This document shows, piece after piece, positions 11,933-22,640 of a stretch of DNA of 64,000 nt (positions are counted from its first letter, which is position 1; every line of letters begins with the position of its first letter). The position numbers were made by a program, and so were the translations under genes. Origin of the DNA: Rhodeus uyekii. Lineage: Eukaryota; Chordata; Actinopteri; Cypriniformes; Acheilognathidae. Location: positions 4,899,501 through 4,963,500 of the forward strand of contig JAWRVZ010000027.1 in assembly GCA_037043235.1 (NCBI GenBank), written 5' to 3'. The notes below the pieces were generated by a model. It saw only the letters and a list, made by a program, of their open reading frames with translations, made no database searches and had not been told where the DNA came from.

Positions 11933-14900
11933 CTGCACACACACAGTTAACAAACCTTACATTGTATAGAATGAAATAATGTCACACTGTTATGTTTAAA
12001 CTACCATGCTGTCCGTCATTCCGTTACTAAATTAGGGGTGTGATGGGTCAGATGCTTTAAAAGAGGGGGTATGAATTCAACTATTTGAGGTGATTTAACA
12101 CTGCGATCGACCAAAAGCGATTGGAAAGCGACATAACGGGTGAGCAATGCCATGTGATTTCGAAATAATTTTATATTTGCAATAAATAAATAAATAGGTA
12201 TTTCTTTTTTTATCTAATCTATGATTAGCTCTAAAATTCTGTTTGTCAGAGACCACACATTTTGGACTAAAAGCGTACTCATTTTTAAGCATACAGTAAA
12301 ACCTCGGTTTACGAGTGACTTTGTATACGAGCAAATCATCTTTGCGTGCATTTTTACTGGAAAAATCCTAACGACAGCCTCTAACAAAGCCTATCACCCC
12401 TTCACTCGTTCATTCTCTCAGCGTCGCTCGGTTTGGTTGCATCATTCACAACAGTGATACTTTTATAAGTGATTTACAGCGGTTTTACCTCGTGTTGTTA
12501 ACATTAATTGTGATCGCTATAGTTCACGTAGTGAAATATATATGTACAGTACAGCATATAGACAAAATTCTCCCTGTAAGCAGTAAAACCCTCCTCTCGT
12601 CTCCTTCACGCCAGCAGCGATGTTACTCAAAGCTAAAGTGAGCGTTACAGTAAATTGTCAAGTATTTTTATATTTTAATTGTCAATTATTAATTAGTATT
12701 TATATGAGATCTTAATGGTTAATAATTTTAACTGTAATTAATAGGGTAAAACCAAAAAATATTTTAAATGGGTATTTATGGTCGTGTGGAACGAATCGAG
12801 TGATTTATATTGCATTCTTATGGGGAAAATTGTTTTGGTGTACGAGCATTTTGAGTTACGAGCTCTTGGAACGAATTAAACTCGTAAACCGAGGTATTAC
12901 TGTATGCAGATTTGTATGTGAAATGATGTTGCATGCATTTCCAGTTTCCTTCTTATTTCAGCACAGCTATAGAAAGAATAAGTGTAAGTACTCAACCTTT
13001 TACCGATTGTCAGTGCTCAAAAACACTGCTTTGTTTACGGGCTATAAATCTGCAGTCCTAGTTTTGGTTTCCTTTTTTGACTCTACTGATAACTGCTGAT
13101 ATAGACAGTTATTTCTTTACACGCAGACGCAGAACCTGCACGCTCGTTGGCAGCCAGCTGTAGTCTTTATTGTGTTCAAGCGCAGCTTTTTGGGGCAGAC
13201 GCTGCCAACACAAGGCTGCTAGTTCTTTGAAGTCACCTTGGTGCGTCGTAGCTTTAACAGAATAGAAAATGCATTTTCAGTAATTTCATTTGGGAAACAG
13301 AGGAAAGCGAATAAACATTGAAGATATACATATGTAACTCATCTGAGAGAATCGCTTATCAACCCTGCAAAGTTTTATTAAACCTTACTAGCTAAAAATG
13401 TAAAGATACTTTCACTTGGTACCCGCACAAGGATGTCATTAAGGGATGCCACATAACCGCACACGCATGACCACATGCCTATGTTGATGTTCTGCAAACT
13501 CCATTCATAGCCATTACATATGTAACATGCTAACCAGATGTTCCTTGACCTAGAAAGGATCATTTAAAGTTTATAGCTCACATAAGATTTATTTACTTAA
13601 GAAATCATCCATAGGCAACCAAAAACACAAGCTTCAGTTCAGATTTTTTAAATCCATCTGCCCACTCCGCTGCTCGGTTTCCAATCGAAGTGTATTTACA
13701 ATGTAGAAAATTGCTTTAAAGCAGGATCCCTGCGCTGTAGACACACAGAGAGCAAAACACACTCTCTGTGTGAGAGACCGGTTGCATCTGGTGGTTAGGA
13801 CTGGTACAACAGCATAGCTCTGCTATGCCTTCAGGCTCATGTGAATGAGACGATTGGTGAGTTTTGTGAGAAGGGCAAAGATCTTGCCTGTATTTCTGTC
13901 TGCAGCTGTTCCTTCTCTTTTTGAGCCACTCTGAGACTGGCCTTCAGCTCCTGCAGCTCACGACGGGTCTCGCTTAGCTGAACCTGAAAACACAAATGTC
14001 TTTAAATATTTAGATTTACGTTCCAAGGTACATTTAACCTTGTTTAACATTTACATAAATATGTAAATGGCTTAGGCCATTCTAGGTCACTAATAAAATG
14101 TAAGCAAATATGTGATATTGACCATGTAAACTCCTACAAAGACAGATGCCACTAAAAGTGTTGACAAGAAAACCAATCGCTTACTTGATAAACCTGAAGC
14201 TGTTTACTTAAGACAGTTACATACCGTTGTTGTAAATGAATGTAATTGTAAATTTACCCGATTGCAGTCTTTCTCTCGTCCCAGCTCCACTACTGCCTTT
14301 TCTCTCTCCATCCTCGCCTCTTGCAACATCTCCTCCTTCTGCTGGATCTCGTCGTTTAGCCGTTTCAGACGGACTTTGTCCATCTGTCAGTTCATGCAGT
14401 CACTTCAATGAACAACAGAAGTTGCCTTTGTGTTTTTAAACATCATTTTTGCTCCACATACCTCAGCATTTTGCTGCAGGGTTTCTTTCTCCTGTGCCCA
14501 GTTAGCTCTGCCCTCTCTCAGAGCCAGGCTTGCATCTGCCAGCTGGAGTGTGAGCTGTGCGGCCTGCAGACGCGCCTGATGGAGCTCGGCGTGCGTGGTG
14601 TCCCTCTGAGCGACCATGTCTCTCAGCTCCCCCCTCAGAGTCTCCACACAGCGTTCACTCACGTTCAGACGTTCTTGAACACTCCGGAGTTCACTCAATG
14701 CCACTTCATTGGCTGCCTGATCAACAATGACACAGATACAATCGTGGGAGGCTTGCATGACTTCTAGCATTGATTAGATCTTCTTTTTTTTCTGTACTAT
14801 ATAGACATGGTTCAAATGCATCACATTGTAGTTTTCTCAGCTTCTCATTTTGACTGACCAATTAGAAGATGATGTAAAGTTATATACAGTAATACCTCGT

Positions 14901-15607
14901 TTTACGAGTGACTTTGTATACAAGCAAATCGGTGCACGAGCATTGTATCGGAGTGCGAGACAATTTTTCCCTCGCCCACTCGCATTTTTTTGTGGAAAAG
15001 TCCTAACGCTCAGCATCTTCATGTGCATTTTTACTGCAAATATCCTAACGACAGTCTCTCACAAAGCCTATCACCCCTTAACTCGTTCATTCTCTCAGCG
15101 TCGTTCGGTTTAGTTGCATCATTCACCACAGTGATTTACAGTGGTTTTACCTCGTGTTCTTAACATTGTGTAGTGAAATATATATGTACAGTACAGCATA
15201 TAGACAATGGCCCTCAAGATGAGTAAGAAAGAAGGTACGAAATTCTCCCTGTAAGCAGTAAAACCAAAACGCTACTCAAAGCTAAAGTGCGCGTTACAGT
15301 AAATTGTCAAGTATTTTTATATTTTAATTGTCAATTATTAATTAGTATTTATTTGAGATCTTAATGGTTATAATTTGAACTGTAATTAATAGGGTAAAAC
15401 CCAAAAAATATTTAAAATGGGCATTTATGGTCGTGTGGAACGAATCGAGTGATTTTTAGTGCATTCTTATGGGGAAAATTGTTTTGGTGTACGAGAATTG
15501 AGTTACGAGCTCTTGGAACCAATTAAACTCGTAAACCGAGGTATTACTGTATAAATAAAAATCAAAATACTTGGAAAACTACTGTTCAAAAGTTTGGGGC
15601 CAGTAAG

Positions 15608-15639
<32 letters not shown>

Positions 15640-18169
15640 CTTTTATTCAGCAAGAATGCATTAAATTGATCAAAAGTGACAGTAAAGACTACACAGTTAC
15701 AAAACAACAGTCCATTAATCAAAGAAGCCTGAAAAAATGGTTAATGGTTTCCACAAAATATTAAGCAGCATAAATGTTTAAGATTACTAATAAGAAATGT
15801 TTCTTGATGGATCATGTGACGCTAAAAAGAAAACATTTAAAAAATTTTACACTATAATATAATATATCTGAGTGTGAAAGAATATTTTGTCAGAACGGCC
15901 ATCAAAGTAGAAAAACATGCTTTCTGCCCCCATATGGTGTATTTCCAACATCTACCACCAGGCTGTCTGGACCATGCTGACCAGCCAAACCTTAACCCCC
16001 TAATAAATAACATGAACTTCATGGATAAGTGGCATCAAGTATATGTTCTGAGACAATACACCATGTGTAAGCCTCTGAATCTCCAAGGTGAAAGATGGGG
16101 TGTGAAAACTGCTGGAGTGTTACCTCCTTCCTATGAGCGCTGTTGAGTTTGTGTGTGAGGGTGGTGATGGTGTCTCGGAGCTGTAGAGCATGTGTATCTC
16201 TCTGGGCCAGTGAGCTTCTCAGACTCTGAAACTCTGATGAAAGACTGTGCAGCTCTTTCTCTCTCTGTTCCATCTTTAACTAGTATAATACACAAAACAA
16301 TGGCACAATAATGACCATGTACTTGTGCTCATTTTTATTCATTTGTTGAAGCTGAGGTGTTAGTTATTTATTTTAAGTGTTAGCTGAGGAACCTTCAGGT
16401 TTTCGTGTTCATCCTCATCTTCCTTCTTCTGAGCTGCTGCCTTCTTGGCCCGTTCCCTCATCCTATGTAGAAACAGCACACAGGAGAACCAATGAAAGAC
16501 TCAAAGAGACAATATGACCCTCTTCACAGCACGTGAAGGGCTCCAATGTCTAGATGATCCGATTGGCTCAATGACATTTGAAGGTTGTGAAAGATGCATA
16601 TGGCCACAATATATGAAACAATTATGCCCCAGAGAACACAGGAGGACTGCTTGCTTATATAACACGTACTGAATCAACAATGATTGTAAACTTTTCAGAA
16701 TATGTAGTTTAAAACAACAAACCTCAAAAATACATCAACATGCATTGACAATTATATAGAATGTGTGCAGCCTTTAGTCCTCTGAAATGATGTTCAGTGT
16801 GTAGTCATGAAATCAGCGAAAATCTTTGAAAAGAAGAAATCGGATCAGAAATGGTCACTGGGGACACATTAGTTGTAGTCTGAATCACAAACAAATAACT
16901 CTTATGGTTTATTTTTAGAGAATCAAGAATAGTGATGCACTGAAATGAAAACTTTTCATTTGTATTCAATAAAAAAAAAACTATGTTTTGGTCATTTAAT
17001 TTAGGTAACTAGGTCATTGAACTTGGTACGCTATTCTGGGTATTGTCATAGTAAAATTCTTCGTCAATTAGGTGCTTATTATTTCAGAAGAACAAATTTT
17101 ATCACCATTCTTTGGTCACATTAAAGTTTGTCTACACTGCTGACATTTATCTGTTGTAGCTTATCCACATTCTTTGCATGAAACGGACACTGACATCAGA
17201 GAAGTGCAAACTGTATCGGTCAATGATTTCGGCCAGTCAAAGCTTTATTGCCCAAAATATAATGAAAATTTCATCATAAAATTCCATCACTAATCAAAAA
17301 CACATATCCAGTGTCTCTTATGATCTGATTATTTCAATGAATACCGCCTGCATCACAAACACAGTTTACTGATTTGAATTAGTCTGAACCACTGCACTGC
17401 ATAATACATACACCATCAACAGAACTTATTTCTTTCATATGTAGAGCAAAATGTTAATTATAACTGAATTACACCCAAATGTATTGGAATCGAATCTGAA
17501 TCAATACCCTGCCCTACAGCCCTTTGTAACAAAGATAAAGATCATCTGTAACACATCCTCTCACCTTTCTAGGTCAGTCTCTCTCTCCAGGCCTCTCTGG
17601 GTCAGTATTTTAATGTCCTCTTCTAGCTCTCTGATTCGCTGCTCATTCGCTTCTTTTTGAGCGAGCAGGGCTCTCTTCTCCTCTGTCAGGACCTCACCTA
17701 AATCCTCAACTTCCTAAAAGAGAGAGGTGGTATGGTAGTGAGGTGTTTAAACAGATCTGTAAAACTAAAAATAGTTTAGCAGTTTGCTTTCCGCCAGTGT
17801 GTGTGTGTGTGTGTGTGTGTGTGAACGTACATATACACAAAACCATGACCCCGAGCTGACCACACAGGCTGATGGAATGAGTGTTTACACTACCTTCTGC
17901 TTCTTCTTCATCTCCTCTACTTTCTCTATATATTCTCTCACTTCCTCCTTCAGCTCGCCGATCTTTCTTTCCAGCTCCTTGCGGCTCTGCTCCCAGGAGC
18001 TTCTCTCTCGCTCTCTCCTGCCTTTCTCCCTCTCCACGTTCTGGTCTGCTGCTTCCAGAGCCTGGAGCAGCTCCGCACGCTCCTTCAAACACTCCTGCAG
18101 ACGTCTCTGTTAGGAAGAACGGATACAGTTATTAATAAAAAAATGTTTTTCATTATTTACCTTGTTTGG

Positions 18170-18217
<48 letters not shown>

Positions 18218-20988
18218 CTGTGAAGACATGGCATTATTAGCAGACCAAGTAAATAAAATAAATAATATTATAAATAACTTAACATAACTAAGTTTAGTGT
18301 CAAGCAGACATAAATAATTATCTTAAATGTCTTCTTCACATATGCTATATCAGTAACAAAACAGCGTTACCAACTTGGTTGGAAAGCTCTAAAGCTGTTC
18401 ATGTGATTCTCAGACGACACAACAAACCCTCACATTGTGAAAACGTTAAAAGGAGACTCTGTCTGAGGTCTGCAGTCTTCTGCGCTTTAAAGTATCAATA
18501 CACTGGACCATCTATTCTATTTTTACCCTTTTTTGGACAAGTGATTCCCTTTCCCTTTTATTACAGTACTTTATAAATACTAGTTCATACTAGTATTGTT
18601 GTATATAAATTATAAACTGGAAGTTAATCAAAAATATATGATTTATTCCTTAAAAAGGCTTCTTTTTCACTGTGATTTAAATTTGAGACCATTATCATTC
18701 AAGCCTCATGCTGACAATCACATCCTTGTACTAGATTACCAATAGTTTTTGTCTTTTTTTTTACAAAATGTATTTAATGTATCTAATATATGATAATATG
18801 TACAGTTTAATTTAACTATATATATATATGATTAGTTAGAAGGTATGCATTAAAATCGTTTAATGCACATGTAGTTTAATTGTAGTTCCAATAATTTTAA
18901 TCACTAATCTATATTAATGCTGCTTTCAATTTAAGCGTGCACAAACACACACACATAGAAACATTCAGGAGCACAAAAAACTTATCAGCGCTGTCCTGTG
19001 ACTTATATTGATACTTATACAAACATGGGAAAAATAAGGAAGAGGGCAAACTCTTTTTCACATCACCGTATATCATGCATATGGAGAGAATGGATCTGGC
19101 ACTGAGTCGTTTTGAAGATCGTGTGTGTAATAATGGACTGAAATACAGTCTTAACGTATTCTTTGTGTTGATCTGACCTGCAGTAGCTGGGCTCTGGGGA
19201 TGACCAGCAACATGTCCTCGCCCACTTCCTCTCCTTGACCCTCCTCCTCCAGAGTCATCAGCTCCTCCATGGGCTTTGGGGCCGAGAAGGTAAAGGCAGT
19301 GCTGCGAGAACAAACCTCTCCCCTTCCATCCACATACACAAACTGGTACTGCTGAGCACTAGGCCTTGGCAGGTAAGAAGCTAAAGAGAGGAGAGAGAAA
19401 AAGGAAGCTGTGAAAGGCCAAATACAGGCCAGCAAAACTATAAACAAAACAATTGTGTGGGCTCTGGTTTTGAATATAGATCAAGTGTGTTTGGAAATGT
19501 CCTACACAATAACGAAGCCCGGGGCAATGCTGATGACCTCATCTGGTTTCTCACTTTGTCTCCATCACCAATACTCACCACAAATCACAATGCTGCCATT
19601 CTGCACTGTGCAAATCTCAGCCCAGATTAAACTTTCACAGACACACACGCTTGCAAAAACTAGGTCTAACACTGTTCACGGTTTTGGGGTCAGAAAGTGT
19701 GTGTTAGTGTGTATGAAAGAAATGAATGCAAGGACACGTTCAAATAAATAAGCAGCTCTTTTGAAAATACCATTCATCAAAAAATATGTATAATGGTTTT
19801 CACAATAAATCGTTTTGATCTGATTACGATCAACAATGTTACTTAAGCTCCAAATCATTATATTAGAATTACATCTAAAGAATTCAGCTTCGCCATCACA
19901 GGAATGAACTACATTTTGAAATATATAAAAATGCAAAACATTTGTTTTAGAATATTTCACAAGATTATTGGTTTTTACTGTATTTTTGATGGAATAAACG
20001 GAGGCTTTATTAGCATAAGAGTCTTAAAAACAAACTTGTGAATGGTAGTTACCCTAACGCCCACAGCCTGCAGTTTAATCACTACAGATCAGCTAGTCAG
20101 TGGGTTGTCTCAGGATTAGTTGAATCCTTGATTATAAGGAAGCCCTGAATAATTAGAGCCCACTAGACAGATCAGACATGTTTCTCAGGAGCCAATCGCT
20201 TACAACACAGCAATTTAACGGGCATCCCAGGGTTTTACTACGCTTATGGTGATGCATGCTATAGCACAGCATGGTGAAACCTTTTAAAATAAATTGCATC
20301 TCTACATTCGTTCTATTCAAAGCAGTGCCAAAACAAGAGTTTTAGTTGTATTTATAAAAACAAACAATAGAGAAACAAGTCAATCTAGACTAATTTGGGA
20401 GCATCCTGTTCATCCCTACTAATTATGAACTGCAGGCGGATTCCTTTGTGGCATTTTATCTCTTTCACAGGTCATCCGAGGACAAACATTTGCTAATGTA
20501 CTGAATGCATCTCAGTGAACGAGCCTGGCAGTTGGGTGAATCAATGCAAGCAACTGTAATTAGCTTCTTTAAATGTCCCTAATGCACACTATTCTTTATT
20601 CATCTATATTGAGACCATCAGCTGACTTTCAAGAGGGCTTGAACACCAAAATCAATGCTTCGGAGACCTTGGAAATGAACGCAGCAGTTCACAGTGGTCC
20701 CCTCTTTGTAGTTGGATGGTGCCACTGCCCACACGAACGTATGGTAGTCCTTGACGGATGACCAGCCAACCTGAGGGTAAAAGAAAACGGATCAACTTTA
20801 ATTAAGCAAAAGAGCCACATCAGTGCTGAAAAGTCCCATAGATGGCTCTCTCTTACTTTAAATAGTCCAATCCAGTCATTACTGGCCCATGTGTGTTGTG
20901 AGTTGATGGTGTAGTGGCAGTCCACTCGGCTCTGAGGGAAGTAGCAACTTCCGACATTGCTAAACTCCACCCTCCATGTCGTCTCCAT
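8846..20988 (-). CDS. calcoco1a: Calcium-binding and coiled-coil domain protein 1 (CALCOCO1), complete, 14 coding exons, 654 aa
   Basis: CALCOCO1 is a SKICH/coiled-coil protein related to NDP52 and TAX1BP1. In mammals it serves as a receptor for ER and Golgi autophagy and was also described as a nuclear-receptor coactivator. Coding exons in transcript order are 20988-20857, 20770-20668, 19380-19178, 18106-17894, 17713-17565, 16462-16393, 16279-16124, 14716-14462, 14383-14258, 13983-13888, 11932-11845, 11225-10972, 9604-9513 and 8873-8846. Phases agree at every junction and the lengths sum to 1965 nt. The start METTWRVEF sits in a strong context (gttgccATGG) 22 nt after an acceptor. Residues about 6-112 are the SKICH domain (CHYTINS, ASNDWIGLFK, VKDYHTFVW, YQFVYVDGRGEVC). 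Residues about 147-530 are coiled coil. The rest is an acidic/proline-rich tail with VVISQPAP at 590-597. All junctions are GT-AG except the GC-AG intron after 13888. The model ends GDLAESPLW without the zinc finger of the human protein. Exon calls are from reading splice sites and human similarity; the last exon is least certain. Confidence 0.92.
9717..9985. repeat. Tandem repeat of a ~124-bp unit, a little over two copies, in calcoco1 intron 12
   Basis: The block ctgagtttgaaatatcattc, then a T-rich stretch, gtggcaaaaaatcttgcc, tctggctcaatg and atctatgaactccaaa, begins near 9717. It repeats from 9841 and starts again, more diverged, near 9976. Copies differ mainly in the T-run and a few small insertions. 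Confidence 0.8.
12294..12902. mobile_element. Non-autonomous pogo/Tigger-like element, copy 1 (calcoco1 intron 10)
   Basis: The left end CAGTAAAACCTCGGTTTACG and the right end, read in reverse, CAGTAATACCTCGGTTTACG are near-perfect terminal inverted repeats. Both are bordered by TA (12292-12293 and 12903-12904), the target of Tc1/mariner-pogo elements. The 609-bp body is shared with the copy at 14887 and has no intact transposase ORF. Confidence 0.8.
13743..13774. repeat. Short hairpin, about 11-bp arms, in calcoco1 intron 10
   Basis: The arm cacacagagag is followed by a loop of about nine bases and then ctctctgtgtg. It could form a stable stem in the RNA of either strand. Its function is unknown. 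Confidence 0.5.
14887..15549. mobile_element. Non-autonomous pogo/Tigger-like element, copy 2 (calcoco1 intron 7)
   Basis: Ends CAGTAATACCTCGTTTTACG and, in reverse, CAGTAATACCTCGGTTTACG are bordered by TA on both sides (14885-14886 and 15550-15551). The body is colinear with copy 1 at 12294 and has about 50-60 bp that copy 1 lacks. One extra piece (about 15208-15240) contains ATGGCCCTCAAGATGAGTAA, which would read MALKMSKKEG and then stops soon after. It is possibly the worn start of an ancestral ORF. Confidence 0.8.
15578..15835 (+). mobile_element. Fragment of a dispersed cyprinid repeat ('CTACTGTTCAAAAGTTTGG' family)
   Basis: It begins ctactgttcaaaagtttggg, is interrupted by an AT run (15608-15635), and continues ttattcagcaagaatgcatt, aaattgatcaaaagtgacag and gtttcttgatggatcatgtg. 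Related later parts of the same consensus occur at about 19848-20000 and 25150-25460. Family membership is from memory of carp and zebrafish genomes. Confidence 0.65.
17797..17822. repeat. (GT)n microsatellite in calcoco1 intron 4
   Basis: An uninterrupted GT dinucleotide run of about 26 bp lies downstream of the donor of exon 4 (minus strand). Confidence 0.9.
18173..18214. repeat. (AT)n microsatellite in calcoco1 intron 3
   Basis: An uninterrupted AT dinucleotide run of about 42 bp. Confidence 0.9.
19178..20988 (-). other. calcoco1a: calcoco1 exons 1-3: SKICH domain and LIR-like motif
   Basis: Exon 1 (residues 1-44), exon 2 (45-78) and exon 3 (79-146) together encode the N-terminal SKICH fold. 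They are joined in phase 0 and then phase 1 (HFQ + split Ala codon + SYLPRP). After the fold, DMLLVIPRA (134-142) sits where human CALCOCO1 has DILLVVPKA, the region of the NDP52-like non-canonical LC3-interacting (LVV-type) motif. Here the core is LVI at 137-139. The ATG8-binding role is known for the family and inferred for this protein. Confidence 0.85.
19848..20005 (+). mobile_element. Second fragment of the same cyprinid dispersed repeat
   Basis: The text aaatcattatattagaatta, aattcagcttcgccatcaca, ggaatgaactacattttgaa, tatttcacaagattattgg and tttttactgtatttttgatg matches the middle to 3' part of the repeat at 25150-25460. Confidence 0.6.
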
Positions 20989-21009
20989 GGCAACAGAATA
21001 GTGATGCAC

Positions 21010-22400
21010 CTGGGTAGTTATTAAAATTAAAAAGGACATATTTTAGGTTTAACGATTCTTAAATAATCGTTATGCATGTTTTAGCTTTAAGGCGTCATTT
21101 TTTTGGAGAGATTACGTGACATTAGTATGACGGAAAAGAAAATCATGAACTGTAACGGTTGGTAAAAACGGTGAAAAAAGGTAAATGCATACAAAATCCA
21201 AGATCAATTTTATCCTAAGAAAGTTCAAAGGCCTGTTACTTATATGCCTTGAAGAAGTGCAGCTGAAGTGAATTATTTTTCTATCACAAATACACATATC
21301 TTTAAAAGGAATTTTACACCGGCTTTAATTAGTCCAGAGAAAATTGTACGGACATTATTATCGAGGCTTACAGAGGACAGTAGGGCAGAGGTGAATGTGT
21401 TGCGCAAGCGAAGAGGTAGTGTTTACGTTAAACTAGATGCCGAGTTCCTGCGGATGATGGATGAGTGCAGACTCCCTTACCCGCAACTCTAGAGAGCATT
21501 TGTGACAGGCTGTCAGGTGTCACAAATACTCTGACCGACTGTGTGAACTGTATAGATTACAAGTAATGACAGGTGGGCCCATCATTAGCACCTCATAGTA
21601 AACTACAAACTCCATATTTAGACTCTCCATGAACAGATCAAGGACGTTTTCTGACGTCATCTGTCTGATGTCAGAAAAGTGCAGCTGAATAAAACTCTTT
21701 TATCTAAAGATATCAAGGATAGTTTGATTCCTCATGAAGACTTGTTTAAAAAATAAAATGGTGAAATTAGTAAAAAAAAAAAAAAAAAGACAAGTAAAAA
21801 AAAACTAATTTTAATGTAATTCACTTTTAATATTACGTGACACCTGATTGATGTGGCATAGTAAGTGCTGACTTAAGATATGAAAGCAGTTTGGTTTAAC
21901 CCTAACCCACCTAACAATCGCGGATGGCTTTTGCAAGCGAGGCCCAAAGTTAGAAACAATCTCAAGTTACTCGGTACAGCGTGGCAACAAGAAGAAAAAC
22001 AATGCATAAGCAGATCTGACACTTTTTTACAGCAGTTTAAAAAGACAAACATGACATCATAACACTTATTGTCAATACGCATTTCACGGGACTGACTCTG
22101 AGATTGATGTTATAAACATGGCATGCTTTGTCTTTAGCTGCGTGCTACTGAACATGCTGCAGGTTTTTTTTTTTTCCTTTGTGGAAAAACCGCAAACGTC
22201 GTATAACAAAACTCACCCAATTTAGATTAGACAATCGGAACAATGTCCTCTTGGAAACCGATGATCGGTCATATAGAAGAAAACGTATATGAGACTGATG
22301 ACAAGTGTAATTTACACTGACACATTCGCCGAGATGAGCTGTGCCACGAACATCTCACAACAATAACAAAAACACAAGCATGGGTGCTTTGGAGAGGCCC
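21010..22400 (-). promoter_or_regulatory. Likely calcoco1 5' non-coding exon and first intron
   Basis: The coding exon 1 acceptor (aactacccag before 21009) shows that at least one 5' UTR exon lies upstream. A good donor (TTGG/GTGAGT) ends at 22217 on the minus strand and could close that exon, giving a first intron of about 1.2 kb. The transcription start would then be between about 22217 and 22420, just below the promoter motifs. The exon choice is inference. Confidence 0.35.
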
Positions 22401-22640
22401 GCTGCATTTTGGGAAATGAAGTTCTGTCACTCATTCTGAGTCATGGCTCAGACACTCAAAAAAACTAAAATCCCCATCTGTAATGAGAATTCTTTGAAGG
22501 TCGACGTGGGAAGTCAAACGTCATGGTAACGGTCCAGCGTTTGAAGCTCTGATTGGTTCACGTTTCTCATCAGATTCACCGGCTTACGTTTATTGGATAA
22601 ATGTGTCTGTCAATCATGTTTGGGCCAATGGGATACGCGT
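22401..22640 (-). promoter_or_regulatory. Candidate calcoco1 core promoter: ZNF143/Staf-like site and CCAAT boxes
   Basis: On the minus strand 22423-22403 reads ACTTCATTTCCCAAAATGC, close to the ZNF143/Staf motif ACTACATTTCCCAGAATGC. Upstream of it are inverted CCAAT boxes (ATTGG on the plus strand at 22552 and 22592) and a direct CCAAT at 22625. CGTCA/CRE-like pieces are also present. The mix suits a TATA-less housekeeping promoter and lies at the right distance for the minus-strand gene. Confidence 0.5.

Larger units (their letters stand above)
11933..13887 (-). other. calcoco1 intron 10, a GC-AG intron
   Basis: The exon ends CTGCAGACAGAAATACAG and the intron starts GCAAGA at 13887 downward. 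The acceptor is a run of TG followed by cag before 11932. Both ends are phase 0. Joining gives QLQTEIQ-EVMEYSRQLE, which matches human QLQEEKQELLEYMRKLE. No GT donor near this point keeps the frame. AG/GCAAG is the usual context of functional GC donors. Confidence 0.8.
13888..18106 (-). other. calcoco1a: calcoco1 exons 4-10: central coiled coil
   Basis: Exons 4 to 10 encode residues about 147-501. They are rich in Glu, Lys, Arg, Gln and Leu with heptad spacing (for example LKERAELLQALEAADQ, RELEEDIKILTQ, QLTLQLADASLALREGRANW, LKRLNDEIQQKEEM, KASLRVAQKEKEQLQ). The last matches human LRSALRVLQKEKEQLQ, which fixes the frame. In the human protein this segment mediates self-association and partner binding. 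The introns between them carry transposon copies (14887-15549) and AT or GT runs. Confidence 0.85.

Noticed and set aside
12221..12457. ORFs at 12.2-12.5 and 14.85-15.1 kb that look related
   Set aside because: The similarity comes from the two Tigger-like copies; neither resembles a transposase.
17706..18135. Plus- and minus-strand ORFs overlapping calcoco1 exons 4-5
   Set aside because: Antisense or alternate-frame shadows of coiled-coil exons; one includes a TH run from the GT microsatellite.
20689..21039. 116-codon minus-strand ORF starting MSFLILITTQ
   Set aside because: It reads through the acceptor at 21009 and the donor at 20857. The real start is the METTW codon at 20988.
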